DNA of 64,000 nt from an uncultured Steroidobacter sp. (GCA_937864115.1 CALMII010000028.1:186001-250000), one strand, 5' to 3'; shown: positions 29,191 through 38,587, numbered from the stretch's first letter. Notes: generated by a model not told the origin, from the sequence alone. Numbers and translations: made by a program.

Positions 29191-29925
29191 ATGACTGTCG
29201 CTGCCATTCCTCCGCCGACTCATGATCTCGCGCTGTTTCTCGACGTCGATGGCACGCTGATCGAGATCGCTTCGACGCCGCACGCCGTCGTCGTGCCCGA
29301 ATCGCTGAAGGCATTGCTGCAAGCGCTGTCGAAACGGCTCGACGGCGCACTCGCGCTCGTCAGCGGCCGCAGCCTTCCCACGCTGGACTCGCTGTTTGCG
29401 CCGTTGCAGTTCGCCGCGGCCGGCATTCATGGCTGCGAACGTCGCGCCGCCGACGGCCGCCTGGTGCTGCCGACGATCGACGAGCAACGCTTTGCTGCCG
29501 CCCGCGACGAACTTGCGCAATGGAGCCAGCGTCATCCCGGCAGCCTGCTGGAAGACAAGCGGTATGCGCTCGCATTGCACTACCGGCTGGCGCCGCAACT
29601 CGAATCTGCCGCCTTCGACGAAGCGCAGCGCGCCTTGCGGCAGCTCGGCGGAACGCACGAACTCCAGCGCGGCAAGTTCGTGTTCGAACTGCGACCGGCG
29701 GGGTATTCGAAAGGCACGGCCGTCGCTGCCTTCATGAGGGAAGCGCCCTTTCGCGGTCGCCGGCCGCTGTTCATCGGCGATGACGTGACGGACGAAGACG
29801 GCTTCGGCGTCGTCAACGATCTCGGCGGCATTTCCATTCGCGTCGGCGACGTCGCAGAAACCGCAGCCCGGCATCGCCTCGCCGACGTCGGGGCCGTGCA
29901 TCGGTGGCTCGGGGAACTGCAGTAG
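29191..29925 (+). CDS. otsB: Trehalose-6-phosphate phosphatase
   Basis: 244 residues. This is a HAD-superfamily enzyme with the nucleophile motif LFLDVDGTL (Asp at about residue 16), ALVSGR at the second motif, and IGDDVTDEDGF as the metal-binding fourth motif. The substrate-cap segments HYRLAPQ and ELRPAGYSKGTAV fit OtsB. It makes trehalose from trehalose-6-phosphate, a stress protectant. No trehalose-6-phosphate synthase gene is next to it. The gene diverges from the ROK kinase gene. Confidence 0.92.
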   Translation: MTVAAIPPPTHDLALFLDVDGTLIEIASTPHAVVVPESLKALLQALSKRLDGALALVSGRSLPTLDSLFAPLQFAAAGIHGCERRAADGRLVLPTIDEQRFAAARDELAQWSQRHPGSLLEDKRYALALHYRLAPQLESAAFDEAQRALRQLGGTHELQRGKFVFELRPAGYSKGTAVAAFMREAPFRGRRPLFIGDDVTDEDGFGVVNDLGGISIRVGDVAETAARHRLADVGAVHRWLGELQ

Positions 29926-30032
29926 GTCCGCGCCGGTAACGGACGTGTCACAACGTCAAGAAGGTTGCGGCGCGCACGGACCTCGGCGCAAGATTTTCGC
30001 CCCTTCACGACCCGATCCGAGGAACGCCAGCG

Positions 30033-30911
30033 ATGTGCGACAACGATTCGTTCGATGACATGGTCGAGTATGAACTGCGCGCCCGCGAGCTGTCGCGACG
30101 CAGGTTCGGCGCGATCGCGATGGGCACGAGTCTCACCATGATGCTGCCGCCGCTTGCGGGCGCCGCGGTCGCGGTGAAGGAAGCCGAAGTCGAGATCAAG
30201 ACGCCGGACGGTGTCTGCGATGCGCACTTCGTGCATCCGGCCGAAGGCAGGCATCCGGCCGTGCTGGTGTGGCCCGACATCTTCGGCCTGCGCCCGACGT
30301 TTCGCGAAATGGGCAAGCGTCTCGCCGAATCCGGCTATGCCGTGCTCACCGTCAATCCCTTCTATCGGACCAAGAAGGCGCCGACCTCGCCGGAGAAGGC
30401 GGACTTCAATGATCCCGCCACGCGCACCGCGCTCATGGGTCTCGCGGGCTCGCTGAACGCGACGACCGCGACCGCGGACGCCAAGGCCTTCATCGGCTGG
30501 CTCGACGCGCAGTCAGCGGTCGATACGAAAAAGAAAGTCGGCACGACGGGGTACTGCATGGGTGGACCGATCACGATGCGCACGGCGGCGACCTTGCCGG
30601 AGCGGGTCGGCGCCGGCGCCTCGTTCCACGGCGGCGGTCTGGTCACCGACAAACCGGACAGCCCGCACCTGCTGGTGCCGAAGATGAAGGCGCACTATCT
30701 GTTCGCCATCGCCCAGAACGACGACGAAAAACAGCCCGATGCGAAGGACGCGCTGCGCGCCGCATTCGCCGCGGTCAAGCTGCCGGCGGAGATCGAGGTG
30801 TATCCGGCGATGCACGGCTGGTGTCCGCCGGATTCGCGCGTCTATGACGAGGCGCAGGCGGAGAAGGCGTGGGCGCGGTTGCTCGCGTTGTTCAAGACGG
30901 CGCTGGTGTAG
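30033..30911 (+). CDS. Dienelactone-hydrolase family protein with Tat-type signal
   Basis: 292 residues. ELSRRRFGAIAMGTSLTMML at 18-37 is a twin-arginine-type signal (SRRRF plus a hydrophobic stretch, ending LAGAAVA), so periplasmic export in a folded state is predicted. The alpha/beta-hydrolase core has the DLH nucleophile Cys in GYCMGG, the acid in AIAQNDDEKQPDA and the His in PAMHGWCPP. The family hydrolyses dienelactones and related small esters or carboxymethylene substrates; the real substrate is unknown. ATCCGAGGAACG precedes the ATG. Other DLH-like proteins use the same triad for unrelated esters. Confidence 0.85.
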   Translation: MCDNDSFDDMVEYELRARELSRRRFGAIAMGTSLTMMLPPLAGAAVAVKEAEVEIKTPDGVCDAHFVHPAEGRHPAVLVWPDIFGLRPTFREMGKRLAESGYAVLTVNPFYRTKKAPTSPEKADFNDPATRTALMGLAGSLNATTATADAKAFIGWLDAQSAVDTKKKVGTTGYCMGGPITMRTAATLPERVGAGASFHGGGLVTDKPDSPHLLVPKMKAHYLFAIAQNDDEKQPDAKDALRAAFAAVKLPAEIEVYPAMHGWCPPDSRVYDEAQAEKAWARLLALFKTALV

Positions 30912-30965
30912 CGGAAACGACGGCGGAATGGTTTCGGGTTAAGCGCGCTCTGCTTTCTTCTTCTG

Positions 30966-31021
30966 CTGTAGGTCAGGCTTCAGCCTGACATTCTTCTGGC
31001 CGGCTGAAGCCTGCCCCACAG
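30966..31021. repeat. REP/BIME pair
   Basis: CTGTAGGTCAGGCTTCAGCC and the inverted partner GGCCGGCTGAAGCCTGCCCC, then ACAG, lie in the gap between the dienelactone-hydrolase-like gene and the GH3 gene. The right arm has a C/T change (GCCTGCC) that weakens the stem. Confidence 0.85.
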
Positions 31022-31140
31022 GCAGATACGTATGGACGAACCGGACACTGCGGCGGACAACGCGATCGTCGAGCAATCACCTACAAGCCGCTGCGCCACC
31101 CGCCGATCTTCGAGCGCCTCATCCGACAAGGAGAACGTCC

Positions 31141-33336
31141 ATGCGTCAGCTCAAGTCCGTCGCCCTGCTGATGGGCATCCTCGCCGTGTGCAGCGTCCGG
31201 GCCGATGAATCGCCCGAGGCACGCGCACGCGCCACCGAAGCGAAGATGACCGACGACGAACGCTTCTCGCTGATCGTCAGTGTCATGGGCGCCGTGCCGT
31301 CGATCGGCGTCCCGCGCGACCGGCGCATCCCGGAAAACGTCAGCAACATGAGCGCAGGCTACACGCCCGGCGTGCCGCGGCTCGGCGTTCCGGCCCTGCA
31401 GGCCAGCGACGCGAGCATGGGCGTGACCAATCCGGGCTATCGCCCGGACGACAAGGGCGCCACGGCGTTTCCGTCGTCGATCCTCGTCGGCGCGACGTTC
31501 GATCCCGGAATGGCCCGCCAGGTCGGTGCGGCCATCGGCCGCGAAGCGCGGGCGCGCGGCTTCAACGTGCAACTCGCCGGCGGCATCAATCTCGCGCGCG
31601 ACGTGCGCAACGGCCGCAACTTCGAGTACTACTCCGAAGATCCCTGGCACACCGCCGTGTTCGGCGCCGCGGCGGTCAACGGCATCCAGAGCGAGGGCGT
31701 GATCTCGACGCTCAAGCACTTCGTGCTCAACTGCAACGAGACCAACCGTCACTGGCTGGACGCCATCATCGATCCGAATGCGCATCGCGAGTCGGATCTG
31801 CTCGCCTTCCAGATCGCGATCGAACGTTCGCAGCCGGGCTCGATCATGAGCGGCTACAACAAGGTGAATGGCACCTACGTCAGCGGCAATGCGCTGCTGC
31901 TGAACGACGTGCTCCGAGGCGCGTGGGGTTACAAGGGCTACGTGATGTCCGACTGGGGCGCAGTGCCGGAATGGCAGTTCGCGCTCGCCGGCCTCGACCA
32001 GGAGTCCGGGCTGCAGATGGACGTCAGGCAGTGGGGCGGCGAAGCGTTCACGGATCGACTGAAGGCCGCGTACGCCGACGGCAGTTTTCCGAAAGCACGC
32101 CTGTCGCAGATGGTCCAGCGCATCCTGCATGCCATCTATGCCGTCGGCGCCGACCAGTGGGGTCCGGCGCCGGCGATCGATCTCTCTGCGCACAACGAAA
32201 TTGCACTGGAAGGCGCACGTCAGGGCATCGTGCTGCTGAAGAATGATGGCGTGCTGCCGCTTGCCACCGGCAAGCCGCTCAGGATTGCAGTCATCGGCGG
32301 GCATGCGCAGGAAGGGGTCATCAGCGGCACCGGATCGGGCGCCGTGCTGCCGGTCGGCGGTTTCGCCGGCGTCGTCAAGATCGGCGGCCCGGGCACGATG
32401 GGCGCGGCGCGCAACCTGTACCTGTTCGCGCCGTCGCCGCTTGCGGAACTGAAGAAGGCGCTGCCGGATGCGCAGCTCGAGTTCGATCCCGGCTACACAT
32501 CGGCGGAAGCTGCGCTGCTGGCGAAGCGCTCCGATGTCGTCATCGCCTTCGGCACCCGCATCGAAGGCGAAGGTTTCGATCTGGCCGACCTGTCCCTGCC
32601 GCAGGGCCAGGACGCCGTGATCGACGCCGTGGCCAGCGTGAATCCGAACACGATCGTCGTGCTGCAGACCGGCAATCCCGTATCGATGCCCTGGCGCGAC
32701 AAGGTGAAGGCCATCGTCGAAGCCTGGTTTCCGGGACAGGCCGGCAGCCAGGCCATCGCAGAGGTGCTTGCCGGCAAGGTGAATCCGTCGGGACGCCTGC
32801 CGATCACGTTCCCGGTCAATCTCGCGCAGACGCCCCGGCCCGAGCTGTCCGGCCTCGGCACGCCCTGGGGCACGCCGGTGACCATCCGCTATGACGAAGG
32901 CGCGGAAGTCGGATATCGCTGGTACGCGCAACACGATGCCACGCCGATGTACGCCTTCGGTCACGGCCTGAGCTACACGAGCTTCGACTACGGCAAGCTC
33001 AAGGTGCGCGGCGGCGACACGATTACCGCGACGTTCACGGTGACGAACACTGGAAAGATCGTGGGCGCCGACGTGCCGCAGCTCTACCTCACGAACGCCG
33101 CCGGCGAATCGCGCATGCGCCTGCTCGGCTTCGAACGGGTCCAGCTCGCGCCTGGCGCATCGAAGACCGTGACCCTCAAGGCGGATCCGCGACTGCTCGC
33201 GCGCTTCGAGGGCACCAACGGTCTGGGAAAATGGCGCATCGCCAAAGGCACGCACCGCGTCGCGCTCGGCAGATCGGCGGTCGAGCCAGTGCTGACGGCG
33301 GAGGCGACGCTGAAGGGGCGCCTGTTCGGAAGCTGA
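31141..33336 (+). CDS. Glycoside hydrolase family 3 beta-glucosidase-like enzyme
   Basis: 731 residues, with signal peptide MRQLKSVALLMGILAVCSVRA. The GH3 N-domain contains SEDPWHT, the substrate-binding STLKHFVLN (K192/H193), and the catalytic nucleophile D271 in YVMSDWGAV. The C-domain runs from about 350 with GIVLLKNDGVLPL (the family signature) and QGQDAVIDAVASVNP; a fibronectin-III-like domain (ATFTVTNTGKIVGADVPQLYL) closes it. Secreted or periplasmic enzymes of this layout cut beta-linked glucosides or xylosides. An AAGGAGAAC at 5 bases from the ATG makes the start certain. It fits the nearby sugar-uptake locus; no glycan-specific partner is adjacent. Confidence 0.93.
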   Translation: MRQLKSVALLMGILAVCSVRADESPEARARATEAKMTDDERFSLIVSVMGAVPSIGVPRDRRIPENVSNMSAGYTPGVPRLGVPALQASDASMGVTNPGYRPDDKGATAFPSSILVGATFDPGMARQVGAAIGREARARGFNVQLAGGINLARDVRNGRNFEYYSEDPWHTAVFGAAAVNGIQSEGVISTLKHFVLNCNETNRHWLDAIIDPNAHRESDLLAFQIAIERSQPGSIMSGYNKVNGTYVSGNALLLNDVLRGAWGYKGYVMSDWGAVPEWQFALAGLDQESGLQMDVRQWGGEAFTDRLKAAYADGSFPKARLSQMVQRILHAIYAVGADQWGPAPAIDLSAHNEIALEGARQGIVLLKNDGVLPLATGKPLRIAVIGGHAQEGVISGTGSGAVLPVGGFAGVVKIGGPGTMGAARNLYLFAPSPLAELKKALPDAQLEFDPGYTSAEAALLAKRSDVVIAFGTRIEGEGFDLADLSLPQGQDAVIDAVASVNPNTIVVLQTGNPVSMPWRDKVKAIVEAWFPGQAGSQAIAEVLAGKVNPSGRLPITFPVNLAQTPRPELSGLGTPWGTPVTIRYDEGAEVGYRWYAQHDATPMYAFGHGLSYTSFDYGKLKVRGGDTITATFTVTNTGKIVGADVPQLYLTNAAGESRMRLLGFERVQLAPGASKTVTLKADPRLLARFEGTNGLGKWRIAKGTHRVALGRSAVEPVLTAEATLKGRLFGS

Positions 33337-33376
33337 TCTGCGTTAATCTTTCGCGAAACCTCATCGCGGAGTGTTC

Positions 33377-33931
33377 ATGCAGCGCGTCGCTCTCGCCCTT
33401 CTCGTCGCGTTCGGACTGCTGGCGCCCTGGCGGGCTCACGCCTGTCAGGGGCCCTGGTTCGAGACATCGTTCGATACCGCAGCGCCGACCGCGACCGACA
33501 TCGTGGCGGTCCAGGTCGAGTCGCTGGCCCTGGAAACCGATCCCTATCGATCCATCGGTCAAACGTTTCGCGGCAAGGTCCGCGTCCTGAAGCACTATCG
33601 CGGATCGGGACGGTTCGAAGACATCCGGTACACGAACAGCCGGTGCGGCGGACTGCATATCGACGTCGGCGGCATCTATCTCATTGCCACCAACTCGCAG
33701 ACGCCGACCATCGAGCTGCGTGCAGACGAGGCGCCCATCGTGGCCCTTACGGGCTTCTTCACGTTCGATCCGCAACCCGTGCTCAGGCTCAGCGATACGG
33801 TGAAACAGCTCGAAGCCGCGTTGCGGGGCGACGGCACTTTCGCGATCACGACAGATGCCTCGCGACAGCAATTGTCCATATTCGATCCTGCTCCGCCGGT
33901 CCCGCCGCCCGAACCCATCGACACCCCATGA
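33377..33931 (+). CDS. Secreted hypothetical protein
   Basis: 184 residues from the ATG (an in-frame GTG 6 bases earlier is less likely). The signal peptide ends at ARAHAC-like RAHACQGPW; the cleaved N-terminus would start with a Cys-containing stretch. The middle has repeated small beta-strand patterns (ATDIVAVQVESLALE, FRGKVRVLKHYRG, GGIYLIATNSQTP) and the end is proline-rich (FDPAPPVPPPEPIDTP). Two Cys (CQGPW, SRCGGLH) may form a disulphide. The core recalls tissue-inhibitor-like small beta-barrels, which also put a Cys at the mature N-terminus, but I cannot assign a family. Confidence 0.65.
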   Translation: MQRVALALLVAFGLLAPWRAHACQGPWFETSFDTAAPTATDIVAVQVESLALETDPYRSIGQTFRGKVRVLKHYRGSGRFEDIRYTNSRCGGLHIDVGGIYLIATNSQTPTIELRADEAPIVALTGFFTFDPQPVLRLSDTVKQLEAALRGDGTFAITTDASRQQLSIFDPAPPVPPPEPIDTP

Positions 33932-34013
33932 CCCCTCCGCCAACTTGTACGGCGCGTTGCGCTTTGGTAGTTTTCTCCATTCAGGACTCTTTTTTCTTAT
34001 AAGAGAACAAACC

Positions 34014-34289
34014 ATGAAGGCAGGACGGCGAGGCGGAACGATGCTCATCGGGATGACTGCTGCCCTGCTGTGCGCGGCCTGCGGCTCGGGTCCGCAGCTC
34101 GTACGCGAGCAGGCGGGCAGCGCGCTGGCGTGCGATGACGCGCAACTGAGCGTCAACAGGACCCAGCGACGTTACCTCGGCGATGACATCTACGAAGCCG
34201 AGGGCTGCGGCAAGAAAGCGACTTATGAATGCGACCGCGCCTATGTGCTGCTGATCCCGGTCGGTACCGTGGCCTGTCACAAGAAGTGA
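34014..34289 (+). CDS. Small Cys-rich lipoprotein
   Basis: 91 residues. MKAGRRGGTMLIGMTAALLCAACGSG gives a lipobox (LCAAC) with Cys23 as anchor. The mature part has five or six Cys (CDDAQLSVN, EGCGKKATYEC, CDRAYVL, VACHKK) that could form disulphides. A polar AAGAGA box precedes the ATG. No family assignment; a YqaJ-like or lysozyme-inhibitor-like role is conceivable for such small periplasmic Cys-rich lipoproteins, but this is guesswork. Confidence 0.7.
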   Translation: MKAGRRGGTMLIGMTAALLCAACGSGPQLVREQAGSALACDDAQLSVNRTQRRYLGDDIYEAEGCGKKATYECDRAYVLLIPVGTVACHKK

Positions 34290-34349
34290 CGTGCAGCAGG
34301 TCCGCACCGTGACCCGACTCCACCTGCACCGCTTCCCGGCCGGCGTCTC

Positions 34350-34664
34350 ATGACTCGCGACGTCTACGCCGGCGACGACGCACTGAACTCTGCGCAGCCG
34401 GCGCAGACGCCAACCTCGACCTTCCGTATCTCGCTGCACGCCGACGCCAGCCCCGACGTACTGCTGCGGGTGAGTTCGCATGTCAACGCACTCAATCGCA
34501 CGCCGGTTTCGTTCGTACTGCAGCGTCAGGCGGACGGGGAAGTGAAGATCGAGATCGTGATTTCCGACTGCACCGCGTTCATGCAGGACATGCTGTGCAG
34601 GAAGCTGGCGCAGTTGACGTGCGTGTATGACGTCGACAGCACCGAACAACGCGAGCAGCAATAG
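34350..34664 (+). CDS. ACT-domain protein, acetolactate-synthase regulatory-subunit-like
   Basis: 104 residues. After a 22-residue lead comes one ACT-like beta-alpha-beta fold: FRISLHADASPDVLLRVSSH, VNALNRTPVSFVLQRQ, EVKIEIVISDC, and LCRKLAQLTCVYDV. The size and the single ACT domain recall IlvM-type small subunits of acetohydroxyacid synthase. No large subunit gene is near, so it may regulate an enzyme encoded elsewhere, or be a stand-alone amino-acid sensor. The start is ATG after GCGTCTC, without a clear ribosome-binding site. Confidence 0.55.
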   Translation: MTRDVYAGDDALNSAQPAQTPTSTFRISLHADASPDVLLRVSSHVNALNRTPVSFVLQRQADGEVKIEIVISDCTAFMQDMLCRKLAQLTCVYDVDSTEQREQQ

Positions 34665-34680
34665 TCAGCCGCAGTACCGC

Positions 34681-34714
34681 CTCCCTGCCCTCCGCCGCTG
34701 CGCGGAGGAGGGAA
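34681..34714. repeat. Second palindromic family (CCCTGCCCTCC type)
   Basis: CTCCCTGCCCTCCGCCGCTG and CGCGGAGGAGGG form a stem-loop. The same pattern occurs at 52253-52289, 59551-59590 (inverted) and 61220-61260. It lies between the ACT-domain gene and the convergent permease gene. Confidence 0.75.
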
Positions 34715-34747
34715 AGACTCCCAAGAACTCACGCGCGGCAGGCTGCA

Positions 34748-36106
34748 TCATGAGTAGCGCAACACGTCTTTATCTCCGTCATCTCCGCGTCCCCTGCCAG
34801 CCCGCTTCATCCAGAAATACACCGGCAGTCCCGCCACCAGCAGCGCCATGCACCACCAGAATGCTTCGGCGCCGACGCCGTACAGGGTCCAGAGCGAATA
34901 CACCGTAGCCAGCGTCGAGACGATGAGCAACGTCACGAGCCTGCCGCCCTTCACCTGCATCTCGCCGCGCCATGCGAGCTTCAACGCCGCCAGCGAACAA
35001 AGCAGATACATGACGAGAAACGCCGCCGTAGCGATCAGGATGATGAACGTGAAAATCCTCACCATCGAATCGCTGTAATTCATCAGGACGACGGGCGTGA
35101 TGAGCGCACTGGTGATGAACAATGCGTGGCCGGGCGTGCCGTACTTCGAATCGCGGGCGAACACGGCCGGAAACACTGCCTCGCGCGCCAGCACGCGCGG
35201 CATCTCTCCCTGCACCAGGATCCAGCCATTCAACGCGCCGCAGCCGCTGATGAAGGCGAACAGCGCCACCGCGCTGGCCGCACGATCTCCCCAGAAAATG
35301 CGCACGGCATCCGCGAAGGGTGCATTGGACTGCGAAAGTTCGCTGCCGGGGATCAGCAGGATCACCGTAGTCGAGGCGAGCACGTAGATCACCGCGGCGA
35401 GCAGCGTACCGATCAGCGTCGCGCGGGGAATCGTGCGTTGCGGATCGATCACGTCGTCGCCGGGTACCGTGGCGCACTCGAGACCCAGGAATGCCCAGAG
35501 CGTCAGCGCCGCCGCGGCGGCAATCGCGGGAAACGAGAACGGCTGCGGCTCGACCCGAATGACCGCAGTGTCCTGCGCGATGAAGAGACTGCAGCCGAGA
35601 ATGATCACCGCCGTCAGCGGCAACAGTTTCAACACCGTCGTGACGATCTGAAATGCGCCGGCGTACTGAACACCGCGCCAATTGAGGATCGTCAGCAGCC
35701 AGATGAGTGCGCAGGCAGTGAAGGCTGGTGCGCCGACGGTGGTTTTCAGTACCGGAACGAGTTCAGCCAGACTCGCGACGGTACCGATGGCGATGGCGGC
35801 GTTGCCGACCCAACAGGACACCCAGTACCCCCAGGCCATGAGAAAGCCGGCCAGCTCGCCGAAGGCCACGCGCGGATAGACATACGGTCCGCCCGCCTGC
35901 GGAAACACTTTCGACAATCGCGCAAACACATAAGCCAGCAGCAGCGCGCCGGCCGCGGTGACGAGCCAGCCGAACACGCTGTTCAATCCGTAAGGCGCGA
36001 GCGAGGCCGGCAGCAGGAATACGCCCGAGCCGATGATGTTGCCGACGACCAGCGCCAGGCACATCCAGAAGCCCATCTTGCCGCGTTTGCCGGGAGCTGC
36101 ACTCAT
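34748..36106 (-). CDS. APC-superfamily amino-acid permease/antiporter
   Basis: 452 residues with about 12 hydrophobic segments. The first helix GNIIGSGVFLLPASLAPYG is the typical broken TM1 (GSG motif) of the APA/AdiC branch of basic-amino-acid antiporters. QAGGPYVYPRVAFGELAGF in TM3 and ALTLWAFLGLECATVPGDDV in TM6 are also family signatures. It resembles AdiC/CadB-like arginine, lysine or putrescine exchangers; the substrate is inferred to be an amino acid or amine. No decarboxylase gene is beside it. The last residues (GDDGDKDVLRYS) are charged and cytoplasmic. Confidence 0.87.
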   Translation of the reverse strand: MSAAPGKRGKMGFWMCLALVVGNIIGSGVFLLPASLAPYGLNSVFGWLVTAAGALLLAYVFARLSKVFPQAGGPYVYPRVAFGELAGFLMAWGYWVSCWVGNAAIAIGTVASLAELVPVLKTTVGAPAFTACALIWLLTILNWRGVQYAGAFQIVTTVLKLLPLTAVIILGCSLFIAQDTAVIRVEPQPFSFPAIAAAAALTLWAFLGLECATVPGDDVIDPQRTIPRATLIGTLLAAVIYVLASTTVILLIPGSELSQSNAPFADAVRIFWGDRAASAVALFAFISGCGALNGWILVQGEMPRVLAREAVFPAVFARDSKYGTPGHALFITSALITPVVLMNYSDSMVRIFTFIILIATAAFLVMYLLCSLAALKLAWRGEMQVKGGRLVTLLIVSTLATVYSLWTLYGVGAEAFWWCMALLVAGLPVYFWMKRAGRGRGDDGDKDVLRYS

Positions 36107-36247
36107 GCGCGCCGCGTGATCGTCGTGTTTGAATAGCCCGCATGGGCAAGCTAACCCGCGCCATCGCTTCTGTCGCGTTTTTCTGGCGCAGGCGATACCG
36201 CATCCGCAGCGAACTGCGCATCGCCTGGCCGCCGACGGCTTCCCGGA

Positions 36248-37141
36248 TCAGGTGATCGAGGCGCGGTAGATGCCTTCCATCGCGGTGTCGAGGGTCTTGT
36301 TGAATTCCTCGTCCGACTGCTGTGCCGTCAGTCCTTCCGACAACGCGCGCGAGAAGCTGGCGATGACGCCCTTGTTGGCCGCGAGCTTCGCGTTGGCGTC
36401 GTCGCGCGAGTAGCCGCCCGACAGCGCGACCACGCGCAGCACTTGCGGATGCGCGACCAGATCCGCGTACAGATTCGCCTTGGTCGGAATCGTGAGCTTG
36501 AGCATGACTTTCTGATCGGGACCGAGCGCATTCAGCTCTTTCAGGATCGCGGCCTTCAGCAACTCCTCGGCCTGATCCTTGTTCGGGGTCTTGATGTCGA
36601 CTTCCGGTTCGATGATCGGCACGAGTCCGGCGGCGAGAATCTGTTTGCCGACTTCGAACTGCTGCTTCACGACCTCGTTGATGCCGGCTTCGTTCGCCTG
36701 CTTGATGACCGAACGCATCTTGGTGCCGAACACCTGCCTGGCCTTCGCCCGCGCGAGCAGCGCATCGAGACCGGGGATCGGCTTCATGACCTGCACGCCG
36801 TTGCGCTCGTCGGCCAGACCCTTGTCGACCTTCAGGAAGGGCACGATGTGCTTCACTTCCCACAGGTAGGTCGGCGTCGGCTTGCCGGCGATGTCGCGAT
36901 CCATGGTGTTCTCGAAAAGAATCGCACCGACGAGCCGCTTACCGTCGAACGCCGGGCTGGTGATGATGCGGGTGCGCATCTGGTGCACCACGTCGTACAT
37001 GCCTTCCTCGCTGGACCAGGCACTGTCCGTAACGCCGTAAAGCGCCAGCGCCTTCGGCGTGCTGCCGCCGCTCTGGTCGAGCGCCGCGATGAAACCCTTG
37101 TCGTCCCTGACCTTCTGCAACTGACTGTCGAATGTGCTCAC
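36248..37141 (-). CDS. Class I fructose-bisphosphate aldolase
   Basis: 297 residues, the size of the staphylococcal-type class I enzyme. N-terminal VRDDKGFIAALDQSGGSTPKAL, IEPEVDIKTPNKDQAE and the Schiff-base lysine in VMLKLTIPTK (about 212) are the family motifs. It cleaves fructose-1,6-bisphosphate to dihydroxyacetone phosphate and glyceraldehyde-3-phosphate without a metal. The start is a GTG (MSTFDSQ): AGGAG lies 5 bases upstream; frames upstream (MRRACGRNLSGAI) are not needed. It follows the aminotransferase gene on the same strand after 123 bases. Confidence 0.94.
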   Translation of the reverse strand: MSTFDSQLQKVRDDKGFIAALDQSGGSTPKALALYGVTDSAWSSEEGMYDVVHQMRTRIITSPAFDGKRLVGAILFENTMDRDIAGKPTPTYLWEVKHIVPFLKVDKGLADERNGVQVMKPIPGLDALLARAKARQVFGTKMRSVIKQANEAGINEVVKQQFEVGKQILAAGLVPIIEPEVDIKTPNKDQAEELLKAAILKELNALGPDQKVMLKLTIPTKANLYADLVAHPQVLRVVALSGGYSRDDANAKLAANKGVIASFSRALSEGLTAQQSDEEFNKTLDTAMEGIYRASIT

Positions 37142-37264
37142 GATGGCTCCTGAAAGATTCCGGCCGCAGGCGCGGCGCAAGGCGATGAATACGATGGAAT
37201 GCGCGGGGCCCGGATTCTAACTCCAGAATCCGCACAACCAAAACAGCCCTCGCGGTGCGTTCAG

Positions 37265-38587
37265 CTACCGGTCCTGCGCTTCCTCGATCGACGCCGCGAG
37301 AATCGTCATCGCCTCATCGACATTCGCCTTCGAAACCAGCAGCGGCGGCATGAAACGGATCGTGCTCTGGCCGCAGGACAGCAGCAGCAGACCGTTGTGG
37401 AAGGCGCGCGTGACGATGCTTTCGCAGAGTTTCGCAGCTGGAGCCTTGGTGCTGCGATCCTCCACCAGTTCCATGCCGAGCATCAGGCCCTTGCCGCGGA
37501 CGTGGCCGATGCAGGCGAAGCGGCCCTGCAGGTCGCGCAGCTGGTTGATGAAGTAGGTGCCGACCTCGGCGGCATTCGCCATGTACTCCTTCTCGACCAG
37601 GTCGAGTGTCGCGAGCGCAGCCGCACAACACAGCGGGTTGCCGCCATAGGTGTTGCCGTGCGCGCCGCGCTGCCATTTTTCCATCAGCGTTCTTTTCGCA
37701 ACGACCATGCCGATCGGCAGGCCGGAGCCGAGGCCCTTCGCGAGCGCCATGATGTCGGGCTTCGCGTCGAAATGTTCGCTGGCGAACATCTTTCCCGTGC
37801 GGCCGATACCGGATTGCACTTCGTCGAAGATCAGCAGGATGCCGTGCCGGTCGCAGAGCTGTCGCAGCCCCTGCAGGAAGCCGTCGGGCGGCACGAGATA
37901 TCCGCCCTCGCCCTGGATCGGTTCGACCAGGATCGCCGCGACTTCCTGCGCCGGCACGTTCGAACGGAACAGCACGTTCTCGATGTAGCTGAGCACGGCC
38001 GCGCCCTGATCCTCGCCGGCGAACAGCGGCCGATAGGCATTCGGATACGGCACGTGCGTGACGCCGGGCATGGTCGGGAAGAATCCCTTCTGCTGGGTGT
38101 ACTTGCTCGACGTGAATGCCAGCGAACCCATCGTGCGGCCGTGAAAGCCGCCGAGAAAACCGATGAAGCGCGAACGTCCGGTCACGTAGCGCGCGAGCTT
38201 CAGTGCGCCTTCGACGGCTTCGGTGCCGCTCTGGCAGAAGAAGCTCATGACGGGCTCGCCCATGGGATTCACGGCATCGATCTTTTCCGCGAGCGCAGTC
38301 TGGCGTTCGTGCCAGTAGTCGCTGGAGATGTGCAGGAACTGATCGGCGGCGTCCTTGATCGCCTGCACGACCGCCGGGTGACTGTGTCCCGTCGAACACA
38401 CGGCGATGCCGGCGGCGAAGTCGAGGAAGCGGTTGCCGTCGACATCCCACACCTCCACGCCCTTGCCGTGCGACATGGCGAAGGGATAGTCGCGCGGGTA
38501 CGAAGGCGAGGTGACCAGCGCGTCGCGCTGGATCAATGCCTGGGCTTGGGGACCGGGAAGCGGAGTCTTGATGTGGGCGGATTGCAT
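37265..38587 (-). CDS. Class III PLP aminotransferase (4-aminobutyrate/acetylornithine-type)
   Basis: 440 residues. It has WDVDGNRFLDFAAGIAV near the start, CQSGTEAVEGALKLAR around the pyridoxal phosphate pocket, GGFHGRTMGSL, FDEVQSGIGRTGK (catalytic Asp binding the pyridine nitrogen) and IMALAKGLGSGLPIG with the Schiff-base Lys. The HGNTYGGNPLCCAA and RGKGLMLGMEL segments complete the class III pattern. It transfers an omega-amino group (GABA, ornithine or lysine type) to 2-oxoglutarate; I would not choose among them. The gene lies 156 bases from the divergent dadA, so linked amino-acid catabolism is likely. Confidence 0.9.
   Translation of the reverse strand: MQSAHIKTPLPGPQAQALIQRDALVTSPSYPRDYPFAMSHGKGVEVWDVDGNRFLDFAAGIAVCSTGHSHPAVVQAIKDAADQFLHISSDYWHERQTALAEKIDAVNPMGEPVMSFFCQSGTEAVEGALKLARYVTGRSRFIGFLGGFHGRTMGSLAFTSSKYTQQKGFFPTMPGVTHVPYPNAYRPLFAGEDQGAAVLSYIENVLFRSNVPAQEVAAILVEPIQGEGGYLVPPDGFLQGLRQLCDRHGILLIFDEVQSGIGRTGKMFASEHFDAKPDIMALAKGLGSGLPIGMVVAKRTLMEKWQRGAHGNTYGGNPLCCAAALATLDLVEKEYMANAAEVGTYFINQLRDLQGRFACIGHVRGKGLMLGMELVEDRSTKAPAAKLCESIVTRAFHNGLLLLSCGQSTIRFMPPLLVSKANVDEAMTILAASIEEAQDR

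Noticed and set aside
34748..36106. Naming the permease adiC
   Set aside because: It has the right family fold but no adjacent arginine decarboxylase and the substrate-binding residues cannot be judged by eye; a family-level call is safer.
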